From NCBI GenBank assembly GCA_963580285.1, contig OY757025.1:120191223-120255222 (forward strand): a stretch of DNA of 64,000 nt. Reading direction: 5' to 3'. Origin of the DNA: Lucinisca nassula (Eukaryota; Mollusca; Bivalvia; Lucinida; Lucinidae). The notes under the pieces are model-generated. The model was given only the letters and a program-made list of their open reading frames with translations, did no database searches and had not been told where the DNA came from. This document shows, piece by piece, positions 31,516 through 43,001 of this stretch. Made by a program: the position numbers and the translations under genes. Position 1 is the stretch's first letter. Every line of letters begins with the position of its first letter.

Positions 31516-32812
31516 CACGGTTTATTGAAAATTCTAGCTCTTGCACTACCACTGAACTTTCTAAATTATTAACTTCCAGTCTTACTGCTATTAAATCGCA
31601 TGTAATTAAATATTGTGATACAGTCTTTGAAAGATCAGGAAGAAATCTGTTTTGGTCTATAAAAAATTCGAATGAGGTTTTAAATAAATTGAAATCCAGA
31701 CATTTTCGTGCTTCTAGTCTGTCTACTTACGATTTTTCCACTCTTTACACTACACTTCCTCATAATCTTATAAAAGAAAAGCTTAATGATTTAATTGAAT
31801 GGGCTTTTCATAGAGAAGATTTTCTCTACCTTGCATGTAATGTCAGAAATGCATTTTTCACTTCTAAAGAGCATAAGAATTATACACTTTGGTCATGTCA
31901 GAAAGGATATGATGCCCTCACCTTTCTACTTGACAATACTTATATTAGATTCGGTACTAAGTTATTTAGACAAATTGTGGGTATTCCGGTGGGTACTAAT
32001 TGCGCACCTCTTGTGGCTGATCTGTTCTTGTATTGTTATGAAAGAGACTTCATTTTGTCGCTTTCCATTGATAACCAATCTGAAATTATTGAAGCTTTTA
32101 GCTCTACTTCTAGATATTTAGATGATTTATTAAATATTGATAATACCTATTTTGATGGTTTGATCAGTCAGATTTACCCCCAGAACTTCAGTTAAATAAA
32201 GCAAATTCTTCTGATACCGAGGCCCCGTTTTTGGATTTACATCTATCTACTGTAGATGGATTTGTTTCGTGCAAAATTTATGATAAACGCTATGACTTTG
32301 ATTTTGAGATCGTAAATTTTCCTTTTTTGGATGGTGATGTTCCTCGTGCGCCATCCTATGGCGTTTATATTTCGCAATTAATTCGATTTGCTAGAGTGTG
32401 TAGTCATGTAACTGACTTCAACACTCGTAATAAATTATTAACAGATAAACTCCTTAATCAGGGTTATCGGTACCATAAACTACGCAAAGCCTTTTCAAAA
32501 TTTTATAGACGCCATTCTGATTTAATTGTAAAATTCAATATTGGACTTAAATCTCTTCTGCAGCAGGGTCTGTCGGAGCCCGAATTTTATAGTGACTTAG
32601 TATATAAATTCAGAAAAATATATAACCGCAATGACTTCGGCACCCAATTTCGTAAAATCATTCTTCGATATAAAAAGATTGGGTACAACATGGATGTTAT
32701 ACGACAGACTGCATGCATGGTAGTTAACCCAATCACGGTTGGCAACTTTGCTTCCCTCTTTAATCGCACGCCGGTGGGTCAGGCCTCAGATTCTATGACG
32801 GCTCCAACGTAA
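31516..32812 (+). pseudogene. PLE reverse transcriptase, one frameshift
   Basis: Open from FIENSSSCTTTELSKLL through YDFSTLYTTLPHNLIKEKL, CNVRNAFFTSKEHKNYTLWS, GIPVGTNCAPLVADLFLYCY (M to V) and RYLDDLLNID. One base is lost near 32180 ('taccccc-agaac') and the frame then continues to VGQASDSMTAPT. It lacks the N-terminal endonuclease. Compared with 23204-24720 it keeps the T lost there, so the two copies carry independent frameshifts. Confidence 0.82.
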
Positions 32813-33393
32813 AGGCTTATTGAGAATTAGAGAGATCTAATCCAAGGTAATGTTTGTTGGTGCCTGATGCTCTGTCTCTGGTCGGGCCCTTCGGAGTCTA
32901 ACTGTTGGTTTTCTTTTGCTCCAGCATTTCAGTGGTTTCTTGCTGTCGAGTCCTCACCGTTGCCTCACCTCTGTGGTTCTTTGATTTTTTGTGTTCACGG
33001 AGATGTTGCAATGATGAGTTAGGAGGCCTTCATGCGGACTGAACAAATTATTTGTCTAAATCGCGACGGAAGTTAGGGCGACGATTGTGGCCACGTAAAA
33101 TCGATTTAAGCCCCCCAGTGGAAATCATTCCACTGACCGTTCCAAGGCGGTTCTTCTGTGGCGGTTTATTTATTGTGTTGTTTGTTACTTACTGTGTGTA
33201 TCACTTGTGTCTTTTTATTTTGGATGGCCATATGGCCATTTTGTGAGAAAGTAACTGTCCTTATGCCCTTCCTTTGTTTAGGGTTCCATTGTGGTCTGGT
33301 TGCTTAAACTTTGTGTTTCTTTCCCTTTGGTGTCTTTGATGGGTGGAGTAAGTTAATTGTATCGATTCCTGATCTTTGTTTTACTTCTACTTT
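31516..33393 (+). mobile_element. Penelope-like element inserted into the LINE
   Basis: The 5' end is ragged at 'cacggtttattgaaaattc' (inside the RT). The 3' end at 33393 is the standard 'gttttacttctactt'. LINE sequence continues on both sides in the minus orientation, so the PLE is younger than the LINE. Confidence 0.85.
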
Positions 33394-33454
33394 TCAGATT
33401 TGTTTTTTCCAGAGAAATATTTAATAGTTATACCTCTTATCAACATTAATAAAG

Positions 33455-33766
33455 GCCGGCCTCAGTGGCTCAGTCGGATGCGCGTCTGACTGGTGATCAG
33501 GAGGACGCGGGTTCGACTCCCGCCGGGGTCGGCAACATTCTTTCGTGGAGATTGATCATGAAATCTTTTCTACGGTCATTCTCTCCCTTCCGCTGATTCA
33601 AGAAGGGCAGTTGTCAGTTTCTGGCGAAAGAATGTGCACTGAACTGGTTAACCGCTTACGTATAAGCCTGCCCAGGAAAGTGTTGATAGGTAAACTGACC
33701 GGCTCAAAAATGACCTAAATAGTGTTGACTGGGCCGTTAAACTTCAATACAAACAAACAAACAAAA
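33455..33766 (+). mobile_element. SINE family 5 with 14-bp target-site duplication
   Basis: 'caacattaataaag' occurs exactly at 33441-33454 and 33767-33780. The head is tRNA-like: A-box region 'tggctcagtcgg', B box 'gggttcgactccc'. The 3' half ('gcctgcccagg...gtgttgactgggccgttaaactt') is shared with family 3, followed by (CAAA)n. It interrupts the Tx1-like LINE. Confidence 0.9.
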
Positions 33767-34205
33767 CAACATTAATAAAGTTTCTAAAAATAACTGATCA
33801 TTTATATTGAATTCAATGTTTTCAATATCATTTATGTTGTTTTGATTTAAACTGTTTGTCTGTTTTACCTCTTCTATTGTTTCTTTTACTTTCTGTATAT
33901 AATCCTGATCTTTGAGTAAAGAGTTATTGAATTTCCAACAACCTTTTCCCTTCTCATTATTTGTTAATTTCAAATTTAGCAAAATACTGCTATGATTAGT
34001 TCTATAACCCGAAAGAATATCAGTGTCAACCACAAATTGTGATAGATTTTCACTGACGGTAATATGATATTTTGACAGAACCAAGTGCGACCAAAAGTAC
34101 AACCCAACCTCCTGCGCAATTAAGGACATTACTAGAAACAAAGGTCAAAACGACATGAAAACTATAAAACAAATTAGTCTAAACTATACAGAAAAAAAAT
34201 CATCG

Positions 34206-35955
34206 GGGTAGATTGCAGATCTTTTCGGATGGTAGCAAAGATATTCAAAAACAAACAGCAGGGGCTAAGATTTCAGTTCCTGATAAAAACTTAAACATTG
34301 AGCTCAAAACTAAACCGATCCTGTGGATCTTTACAATTGAACTGATAGCAATTGAACATGCCATAAAATGGACCATAGATAACAACATCCCCGAGGCAGT
34401 CATACAAACAGACTCCCTCAGTTCAGTACAAGCCCTTCAGTCTGGCCAATCAAAAACAAGACTAGATAAAATAATCAAAATACTACTAATTTTAGACTCA
34501 CTCAAAGCTAAAGGAAACGCTTTCTGCCTGGAATGGGTTCCATCCCAAGCAGATATTCCTGGTAATGAAATGACAGACTCAAGTGCCAAATCTGCCATGA
34601 CAAACAGTACAATTGACCAGACCCTACCAACTAAGACCGAAATATACCAGATAATCAAGGAGGCCATTATGACAAAATGACAAAACTTATAGGACAACCA
34701 ACAAAACAAAGGCCGCTCCTATCACAGACTGGAACCGAAGGTTGAAAATGTTATCACCCATTACAGTAGAAACCGTAAACATGGCGCAGTCTACACATGC
34801 TTGCGTCTAAACCACTGCAAACTAGGGACCCATTGTGTATTCGATCAAAAAAGAAGTGGGGGAAATGATCAGGAATCGATACAATAAACCCACAGCTCCC
34901 TTCAGAGACACCAAAGGGAAAGAAACGCAAACATGAAACAACAGACCCTAATGGAAACATCAATAGCGGAAAGCCAAAAGAACATTTACTTTCCTACAAA
35001 ATGGCCAATAGGCTATCCAAAATGAACTAATATAAGCGACACAAACACACAAATACAAACCATAACAAAAATAAACCGCGACAGAAGAACCGCATTGGAA
35101 CGATCAGCGGAAACGAATTCCACTGGGGGAGGGGTTAAGTCGAATTTACGTGGCCACAATCCTCGCCCTTACTTCCGTCGCGATTTAGACAAATAATTTG
35201 TTCAGGCCGCATGAAGGCCTCCTAACTCATCAGTGCAACATCTCCGTGAACACAAATAATCAAACAACCACAGAGAGGAAACAACGGTGAGGGCTCGACA
35301 TCAGGAAACCACTAAATGCTGGAGCAAAAGAAAACCAACAGTTAGACTTCGAAGGGCCCGACCAAAGACAGAGCATCAGGCACCAACAAACATTACCTTG
35401 AATTAGATCTCTCTACTTCTCAATATGCCTTTATTCTGGAACTGTCATAGAATCTGAGGCCTGACCCACCGGCGTGCAATTAAAGAGGGAAGCAAAGTTG
35501 TCAACCAAAGTCATATTAAGTGCAATAGATGTGATAAAGATAACACAAACAATTTCAATCACATTCTGTTTCACAAAGTTGTCAACCGTAGGCACCAACC
35601 AACATTACCTTGAATTAGATCTCTCTAATTCTCAATAATCTTTTACGCTGGAACCGTCATTCAATCTGAGACCTGGCCCACCGGCGTGCAATTAAAGAAG
35701 AAAGCAAAGTTGTCAACCAAAGTCATATTAAGTGCAATAGATGTGATAAAGATAACACAAACAATTTCAATTATATTCTGTTTCACTGTGAAGGTAACAT
35801 AGAACCCAGACAGAAATTAAAAGCTACACTTTTGAAACTAGGATATAATGCATTTGATGAACGAGATCTACTTAACTCCACGAAACATTCGGCCTCAGAT
35901 AGTTCAGGCAATCACTACATTTCTGATCGAAACCGAGTTATTTGATAAAATATAG
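34206..35955 (+). pseudogene. LINE 3' half with RNase H domain, interrupted
   Basis: RNase H signature: IFSDGSK (D), ELIAIEHAI (E), QTDSLSSVQAL (D) and EWVPSQADIPGNEMTDSSAK (D). All four acidic positions are present. After two TGG-to-stop changes (34678 and about 34690) the frame continues as SYHRLEPKVEN, HYSRNRKHGAVYTCLRLNHC, is cut by PLE tails (34851-35716), and resumes with CNRCDKDNTNNFNHILFHCE (zinc-finger-like). RNase H is characteristic of I/Jockey-type LINEs. It lies back to back with the Tx1-like LINE ending at 34141. Confidence 0.78.
34851..35716 (-). mobile_element. PLE 3' region (subfamily B) inserted in the LINE, with local tandem duplication
   Basis: The tail tip is at 34851. 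The region runs inward to 'gcaaagttgtcaacc' at 35506. The PLE/LINE boundary is then duplicated: about 35366-35576 and 35577-35785 repeat PLE sequence plus 68 bp of LINE ('aaagtcatattaagtgcaat...'). The units differ by several substitutions. Confidence 0.75.
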
Positions 35956-36057
35956 ACAACTGCAGTCAAACGTAGTGAAAGCTGTCCTCATTTCTATATA
36001 CATAGATAAGAGCATGAAAGTTGTGTATAAGTGAGATATGTAAAACTTATTCTACTT

Positions 36058-36300
36058 TATTTGAGCCACGCCAAGCGAATTTGTGTCTTCGAGCATTCCG
36101 TCATGACAAATTTAACTGCGCATGCCCAGCCATTCAGAGGGGCCAGGGATATGGCTTTCTGTCTGAAGGTTTCTCTTGATTCACTGCTTGTATGAGCGAG
36201 CAGCGAAGGTTCTGGCGAGACTGCGCGAATGCGCAGGCTCGCCTGAACCTTCGCTGCTCGCATGGGCGAAAAGTACCAAAATCGCTTGACGGGGCCCATT
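36058..36300. mobile_element. MITE family T, copy 2
   Basis: Left end 'gagccacgccaagcgaa', right end 'tcgcttgacggggccc' (inverted). The internal hairpin 'gcgagcagcgaaggttc' with its complement lies at 36198-36262. Orientation is opposite to 13534-13769. Confidence 0.75.
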
Positions 36301-36379
36301 TTTTTCTCTCTCAGCGCTGGAATCTTTTCATGAAGCGATCATTAATACTGCATGTTTCCTCCTTTTTCAGACATTGAAT

Positions 36380-36830
36380 CCAATAGCCCCTGTCCGGCCC
36401 CACCCCATACTTCCATATATCCGTGCCCCTAGGGGCTTCGGGCCAGGGTGCGGGGGACATGTTCCCCCTATAAGGGCGGACTGACGGTTTCCGGGGCAAC
36501 GGCCCGTTGTCATCGGGTGCATGACATGATCCCACTGCGGTAACAAGTCACACCCATCTCTATACTTGTCATCTCTATGACTCCCTTTGCGGGCTTCCGT
36601 ATTCGTGCTGTAGGGAATTAAACTTTTGACAGATGATTGGCGCGTGAACACGCCTCCCTAGTGGACGGTAATGACCCATAGGTCACACGCTCCCCTATGG
36701 CCCCGGTGCGGGGGCTTGACGCACCCACTGGACCCTCACTAGCCGTGGGCGTTCTATCGTTGTTGCTGGGTGCATGATGTTTGGACATCGGTTTCCGCTA
36801 CATGCTCCTGGCGTGGCTGGCGATTCGCGG
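36380..36830. repeat. GC-rich dispersed repeat
   Basis: Bases 36385-36545 share 'ggccccacc', 'gggggacatg' and 'gcggactg.c.g...gacggcccg' with 37688-37835 in the same orientation. The block is clearly more GC-rich than its surroundings. Short frames on both strands overlap it but no protein family is recognisable. Confidence 0.4.
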
Positions 36831-36889
36831 TGCGTGTCGGGTGCGAGTGCTTAATATGGTATTCTCTCTAAATAAAGGCATTATTAGCT

Positions 36890-37500
36890 CGGCTGTCTTC
36901 GAAGCAAACGACGAGGTATTGTCATAGCTCTGGTGTCGTCGTCTGCGTCGTCGTCGTGGTCGTGCAAAAACTTGGACATTTTGAAATATCTCTGTCATTA
37001 CTGAACATATTTACTTGAAACTCGGACTTGTTGTTCATTTTGAAGAGGGGAACTCATACCAATAGGTGAGGTAACCCTCAAAATATTTTTGGATCAGTTA
37101 TGCCCCCTTTTTCGACTAAGAATTTTGCAAAAACTTGGACATTTTGTAATATCTCTGTCATTACTGAAGATATTTACTTGAAATTCGGACAAGTTATTCA
37201 TTATAACCAGGGGATCTCATACCAATAGGTGAGGTAACCATCAAAATATTTTTGGCACAGTTATGCCCCTTTTTCGACTCAATATTTTGCAAAAAAACTC
37301 GGACATTTTGTAATATCTCTGTCATTACTGAACATATTTACTTGAAACTCGGACTAGTTGTTCATTATGAAAAGAGAAACTCATACTAATAGGTGAGGTA
37401 ACCCTCAAAATATTTTAGGAACAGTTAGGCCCCTTTTTCGACTTATAATTTTTGTTTAACTAAAAGGAACTGCAGCCGAGCGTTGGCACCCGCATGCGGT
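36890..37500. repeat. Three ~160-bp tandem units after a 'gtcgtc' tract
   Basis: Units are keyed by 'aaaaacttggacattttg' at about 36966, 37130 and 37290. Each contains 'tatctctgtcattactgaa' and 'aggtgaggtaacc'. A 'cgtcgtctgcgtcgtcg' tract precedes them, and the array ends before a small palindrome 'gcacccgcatgcggtgc' at 37486-37502. The design resembles 1669-3381 and 41376-42340. Confidence 0.65.
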
Positions 37501-37508
37501 GCTCCTGT

Positions 37509-37519
37509 TATTATTATTA

Positions 37520-37564
<45 letters not shown>
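37509..37564. repeat. (TTA)n microsatellite
   Basis: TTA/ATT repeats with one T-run interruption, directly after the palindrome that ends the tandem element. The poly-Tyr frame across it is an artefact. Confidence 0.9.
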
Positions 37565-37565
<1 letters not shown>

Positions 37566-37687
37566 AATCCTATAACTAATAACATACACACAGTTCCCTA
37601 TTTTGGGACTGTGAGGTTAACACTCTTACCTCTAGACTGGTGCGTAGGTAACATCCAGCCCTGTAGGAAGACCTTGATGACCTACGC

Positions 37688-37840
37688 CACCCAACCCACC
37701 AAGTAGGCCCCACCGTCATGCTTCCAGGGATCGCCTGAGGACATGATTCCCCCAGCTTGTGCGGACTGGCCGTGTCCAGGGCGACGGCCCAGAGTCCACG
37801 GGTGCATGGGGGGGGGGGACACCAAACACATTCATGCTTA
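37688..37840. repeat. GC-rich dispersed repeat, second copy
   Basis: Same family as 36385-36545 ('ggccccacc', 'ggacatgattccccc', 'gcgacggccc', 'cgggtgcatg'). The following 37841-38015 is unassigned. Confidence 0.4.
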
Positions 37841-38015
37841 TATAGTGGTTACATGAGCACGGCTCCTACCCCTGATTGACCTTTCCCTACATGTCTTGGA
37901 CCAGACGCGGTTGTGCCGAGGCGGGGCGCTGTGGTTGCAGCTCATGTGCTTTGCACTTAAGAGTTCTCCGCCGACGCAACACATCGGCAATGGACACGTC
38001 TAAACCTAGGCTTAT

Positions 38016-38340
38016 GTTTTCCAGTTTTGTGGTGTATTCCTTGCTTCCATAGGATAACTCTTTTATGGAACATATTTAACGTCACTACAGCTGATGTGTG
38101 GGAATCTGTGGGAGCCGTAAAAAGTCTCCCTGCCCTACATCATAGTGTAGTTTATATTTTCTTGTCCTTTGGGATCATTGATTCCATTGTGGAATTTTGA
38201 AACTATTTTGTTGGTCACTGATGAGGCCTAATTAGCCGAAACTTTCTAGTCTGGCCAAGAGAACAAGTACACTACATATTTTCTAGTTTTGTGGTGTATT
38301 CCTTGCTTCCAAAGGATAACCCTTTTATAGAACATATTAC
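38016..38340 (+). repeat. Hammerhead-bearing monomer, ~265 bp, second family
   Basis: 'agttttgtggtgtattcctt' starts a unit at about 38020 and recurs at about 38284, so just over one monomer is present. It shares 'gccgtaaaaagtctccc' and 'gtccttt.ggatca' with the 26.9-28.2 kb monomers and with 13975-14549. Confidence 0.7.
38213..38256 (+). ncRNA. Type I hammerhead ribozyme, copy 4
   Basis: Core CTGATGA is at 38218-38224; stem II GGC/GCC with a larger loop; GAA at 38238-38240; stem III ACT/AGT with loop TTCT. The canonical GTC cleavage triplet ends at 38251. Stem I GGTCA/TGGCC has one G-T pair. It is diverged from the 27-kb copies but all core positions are kept. Confidence 0.82.
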
Positions 38341-38382
38341 GCAACCCTAACCGTAACTCTAACCCTAACCCTAACCCCAATA
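38341..38382. repeat. Short telomere-like tract
   Basis: 'aaccctaaccgtaactctaaccctaaccctaacccc', imperfect CCCTAA repeats (five to six units), directly after the hammerhead monomer. Confidence 0.75.
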
Positions 38383-38479
38383 TACTAATCATAATTTCAG
38401 GTACGCGGGGATCCTTGGCGAGGAATCCCACCATACCTCATGTAGGACACCTACCGAGGAGTCATCATCGGGGGTGGGG

Positions 38480-40057
38480 GGTTTCGCTGAGGCCCCCTTC
38501 GGGGATACCCTCCTGATGAAATCCGGAAGTATGCAAAGCGAAGGCAACATAGCCAGCCAGAACAGAGCAGAAATATCCGGAACAGGTCACGCGCACACCA
38601 ATTCATTAGGCGGGGCAACGGAAATGACAAATTTTGGTAGGGATTTGGATTCAGGAAGACACTTTAAAAGCCCTTTCGACCGACCGTTCCACATGAAATA
38701 AAAGCGAAATTGCACAACGGCTGGTTAGCCTCATACTTGCCTTTCCCAAACCACACAACTTTCCACCACTATGAAGATACGCCTATGCAAAAACATTGTA
38801 AGCCTGACCATATAGACACTGTACATAAGACGGCCACACCACCAACAAGCACATTTAGTGCTTCCTTACACTGCATCACAACCTATACATTCCTTCTATG
38901 GTGTCTTCCTTCACGTAGGATGAGATAATGATATGCAAACATGGCGGCTCCAACTGACCCACTTAAGATCTCCAAAGAATATGGCATCCTACGTCGATGA
39001 GAGCACCACTTTCTCATAAACTAAGAAGGCAAGGAAGGATAAGGGGGTTGACCTCCTTTCTACATCCTCCGCTCAAGAAGTCACCCACACTACACTCTGA
39101 CTATCTAAATCAATCACAAATTAAGGGAAAGAAGCAACACACAAAACAATAAAAACATGCCATTCTCACACAACGCAGACATGGACCAGTAGAATACGAC
39201 ATTACCAAGATCACCATCCTAGAGGCTTCGTGGGGGAGGGGATAATGCATAGGCGTGTTTTCAGGGTGGTAGAGCGCGGGTACTAGGACTAGGAGTCGAA
39301 GCTAGCTGTGTATGCTAGTGATGTAGGTGCAGGTAGTGCATTGTTGCAGTAAGACGAAAATGGTTAGGATCATCCAGTTAGTTACTTTTCCAAAAAGTTT
39401 AATAAGCATCAGAGAAACAACTCTCCATAGAGAAAGAATGCTTGTCTCTGATTCTAGCTCTGCAACATTTCAAAGTTTATCTTACTCCTACTACTGCACC
39501 GATTATTTTATATGCTATGTTCAATATTTTATTATTCTTAAAGCAAAAGAAAGCTTTATTACATTAACCCTTTTTCCTCGAAGAGGGGGGGTGTTATGCA
39601 TAAGAATTTATTTTTCTGATTCCCACTTTCACCCCACTGGGTGACCTAATAGTGCTATTAATATCTTGTTTATTCTTCTTGATGAAGTTTCTGGAAAAAT
39701 GAGTCACAGATTAATTTCATTTTGTAAACAACATGTTTACAAGGAGAAGTATTTTGGAGTCTTCCAGGAAGTTCGGGATTGCATTATTGTTAGAAAATTA
39801 CCTAATCTTATTCCCAAGCCCTCAGGAACGTAGGGTCTATAAAAGATTTGAGAGAAAATTTGGAGTTTGAAGTTTGGGTTTATAAGAAAATTTATTTCTG
39901 AAGTCTGTGTTGTATTGTGAAGGGATATTATATTTCATTTCGGACTGTGAATTCTTTGGGATCAAGGAAAAATAGATTCATTCAAGGATATTTCATAACA
40001 GAGCTAAGTACATTCAATTTTCTTACTTCTACAGGCTAAAGATACCTTGCAAATAAA
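38480..40057. other. Unannotated intergenic sequence
   Basis: No gene or recognised mobile element. Frames of 70-105 residues (38474, 38710, 39327, plus strand) have no signal peptide, domain or splice context that I can defend. Confidence 0.4.
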
Positions 40058-40887
40058 GGAGCAGTCTCTATAAGGCTGTTTTCATGGCCACAACCGATTT
40101 CCTTTAAACTTTGTAGCTTCAAAGTGGTACATATTGACTGTCTAATGGTGAATTTTTAGACTCTTTGGTTCACTGGTTTTTGCTGTATACGCTATTAAAG
40201 TGGGTGGGGTAATGTCACCCCATCAAGGGTATACCAACAAAAATGCTATTATTTTTGTTCAAAGTGTATGACTGGAGGCGATGTTTGCCGTATGCTTACT
40301 ACCCTTTTAGGCATAACAGCCGGTGATAACAGTCTTATGAATATCAAACAAGAGAAGAGTTTATACGCGCTTGTAAGTTGTACCCAAATATCAGTAATTT
40401 TTATTCCCCAACTTTACGAAAAACCACAACACCTTAACAGTTTTCAACTTATTTCAAAGATCTTTCATAAATATAATGTTGATGTAATAGTCATTCTAGG
40501 TATATATCAGAATTATTGTTAGTTCATAAAACTTAAGAGTTACCTGCCCCTGAAATTGGATTTTACCCATTTTTTATATCGGAGTGCATTTATCCGTTTG
40601 TAGTACTCACAACTTCATTTGAAAGTGAATAAACCGATTCCATCCAAATATTATTAAATAGATGTGGACAAGGAAGTCATTTGATTTAATAGTGCATGCT
40701 AGTATTTCCTTTTTTTTGTTATATATGAACTCTTAATTTCCAGGTGCAAATGGAACATTTGTCAACTGTCAAACATTTTTGACCACCAAAGCAGGCTTTG
40801 CTCATGTTGTGGAACCTCATTTTAGACTGATACTGTGCTTAAATATAAACCTGCATGGTCTCACGACATGTTTAAGAATTTGTTAAT

Positions 40888-43001
40888 TTACTGATCTTCC
40901 TCTGAATCGCTAGATGTACTCCATGTGTCAACAGCAGCATCATAAACAAAATCAATATGTTCCCGGCTTGGTTTTGCTTCACTATTTTCTGTTATGTTCC
41001 GGTAATATCCCAAATACCAGAGAACAGAGGCCACATGTGCGCAACATTCCACGTTACGAGCTCCACTTCTGCACCCACATACCACCCAGTGATTGGGTTC
41101 AGTGCTTGTGTATATTCAACCCACATGTTATATATTTTATTAGACGTGTGGCAAGAACGTATCTGTGCTTTGAGAACACCATCTTCTTCTTTGTGTGCCA
41201 TTATCTCATATGATCCATTGTCGTCAAAATGTTCATCTGTGTAGGATTTGGCTTGTTTCAGCTGGTAAATACCCAGTTTCAAATCCCTGAGTTCATCCTC
41301 AGTCATCTCTGGGAAATTCTCAAGTTTCTCATCATCGATCTTTATCCAAATAACCCGTTTTATTATCCCAGTCATTTTTTGTCGCGCCTGCTATTAGCAT
41401 GGCGCGATATAGGCGCCCGGTTTTCCGTCCGTTCGTTCGTTCGTCCGTTCGTCAAGGCTTCAACATTTGCGACGACCCTAGCGTTCACCCTAATGGTCAA
41501 GTTTATTTCTCAAGAACTATAAGAGCTTCATTAATGATACAAACTTGTATCTGGGGATGACAACTTACATGCAAGCATCCATATTTGACCTTGACCTACA
41601 TTTCATGGTTCACTGACTTTGTAAAATATTACGACCACCCTAGCGTTCACCCTAATGATCAAGTTTATTTCTCAAGAACTATAAGAGCTTCATTAATGAT
41701 ATGTGGTACAAACTTGTATCTGTGGATGGCAACTTGAATGCAAGCATCCATATTTGACCTTGACCTACATTTCATAGTTCACTGACTTTGTAAAATATTG
41801 CGACCACCCTAGCGTTCACCTTAATGGTCAAGTTTATTTCTTAAGAACTATAAGAGCTTTATTTATGATACTTGGTACAAACTTGTATCTGGGGATGGTT
41901 ACTTAAATGCAAGCATCCATATTTAACCTTGACCTATATCTCATGGTTCACTGACTTTGTAAAATATTGCGACCACCCTAGCGTTCACCCTAATGGTCAA
42001 GTTTATTTCTGAAGATTTATAAGAGCTTCATTAATGATATTTGGTGCAAACTTGAATCTGGGGATGACAACTTAAATGCAAGCATCCATATTTGACCTTG
42101 ACCTAAATTTCATGGTTCAATGACTTTGTAAAATATTGTGACCACCCTAGCGTTCACCCTAATGGTTAAGTTAATTTCTCAAGAATTATTAGACCTTCAT
42201 TAATGATACTTAGTACAAGCTTGAATTTGAGAATGGGATCTTTTGAGCAGCGATCTATGTTTGACCTTGACCTACATGTCATGGTTCGATGACTTTGCGC
42301 GCCACATGCGCGACATAGCCTTCGGCGGAATTCTTGTTACGACCTTATCCGGCAGCTTATTTGGAGCTATTGCTAGGGCCATCATTCTTCTAGCAATTAC
42401 TTTGCCTGAATCTTTGCTTGTTACCAAAGGTAGTCTAAATGCATTGCACAATGAGCAAAAAATCCTTACATAGTCGCCAACATATGGTATTTGACTATTG
42501 GGCATTGTGTTGCTAAGGGCTTTCCACTTTTTAATTCTCCCATTAGCTGATTCGACAACCCATCTCACCTTTGTAACTAGCCTTGACTCATTCGCCTCTT
42601 CAGTCGTATGTTGCTTTTGAGATTTGTTTAGGAAGGAAGATAGGCATATGAGAATTGATTCCAAAATCCTTTAGTATATCTATAGCATCCCTGAAGCCGG
42701 GGTCTACAACGAGAACATCATCTTTTTCAAACCAGTCAGTAATATTTTCTGCATTAGTCTTTAACATGTATTCGGTAATCTTAGCATCTGTGTTTTTCCC
42801 ATCTGCAAGATACGGTCCCATCACAGTCAAAATGTAACCATCAGTGGCCACAAGCATCATAGGTTTCAGCAAATGCTGTCCTTTAGGAATAAGATCTTCT
42901 CTGAAATGAGTAGTTTCCACTCTTCTCAATATATATGTATGTTCCATCAGCCACTGCGATTGCAACATCAGAATTTGAATCCCCAAATAGGACATTTGCA
43001 A
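40888..43001 (-). pseudogene. DDE transposase with C-terminal SWIM-like zinc finger, disrupted
   Basis: Minus-strand order: MMLVATDGYILTVMGPYLAD, VLVVDPGFRDAIDIL (relatives have DRGF; here DPGF), then RLVTKVRWVVESANGRIKKW (the Glu of the DDE triad), VGDYVRIFCSLCNAF, a break by the inserted element 41376-42340, then LENFPEMTEDELRDLKLGIY, LKQAKSYTDEHFDDNGSYEI, and after a frameshift VCGCRSGARNVECCAHVASV (SWIM pattern CxC...CxH). The start is missing at 5' (about 43000). Broken by a frameshift near 42620-42660, the insertion, and a frameshift near 41080. Confidence 0.68.
41376..42340. mobile_element. Inserted element with five 162-169-bp tandem units
   Basis: It interrupts the transposase between DKVV and IIKRVIW. 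The left end has 'gtcgcgcctgctattagcat' and hairpin-forming 'ggcgcg'. A 'cgttcgttcgtccgttcg' tract is at about 41428-41455. Units are keyed by 'agcgttcaccctaatg' at 41480, 41642, 41811, 41980 and 42149. The right end is 'gcgcgccacatgcgcgac'. Each unit contains 'tttgaccttgacctac'. It has no coding capacity and is possibly Helitron-like; its class is unresolved. Confidence 0.72.

Larger units (their letters stand above)
28860..34141 (-). pseudogene. Tx1/L1-like LINE ORF2, interrupted and degenerate
   Basis: Minus-strand order: endonuclease C-terminus DTDILSGYRTNHSSILLNLK and GKGCWKFNNSLLKD (34.0-33.85 kb); LKIMKNGKSPGQDGF (about 31.05 kb); RT with NVIYKMASAVIANRMK, DQKGFLLGRYIGENIR, LSMDFEKAFDTVSW (motif A) and NRGCRQGDPISPYLFVL (motif B). 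The catalytic loop reads SQYAGDTQ instead of YADD. The C-terminal domain ends with CSYCANHAETILHLFTEC (zinc-finger-like) at about 29.05 kb. A stop and a frameshift precede the RT near 30.85-30.95 kb. It is split by a PLE (31516-33393) and a SINE (33455-33766). Confidence 0.82.

Noticed and set aside
36798..36998. Arg-rich minus-strand peptide
   Set aside because: The Arg run is the translation of a 'gtcgtcgtc' simple tract.
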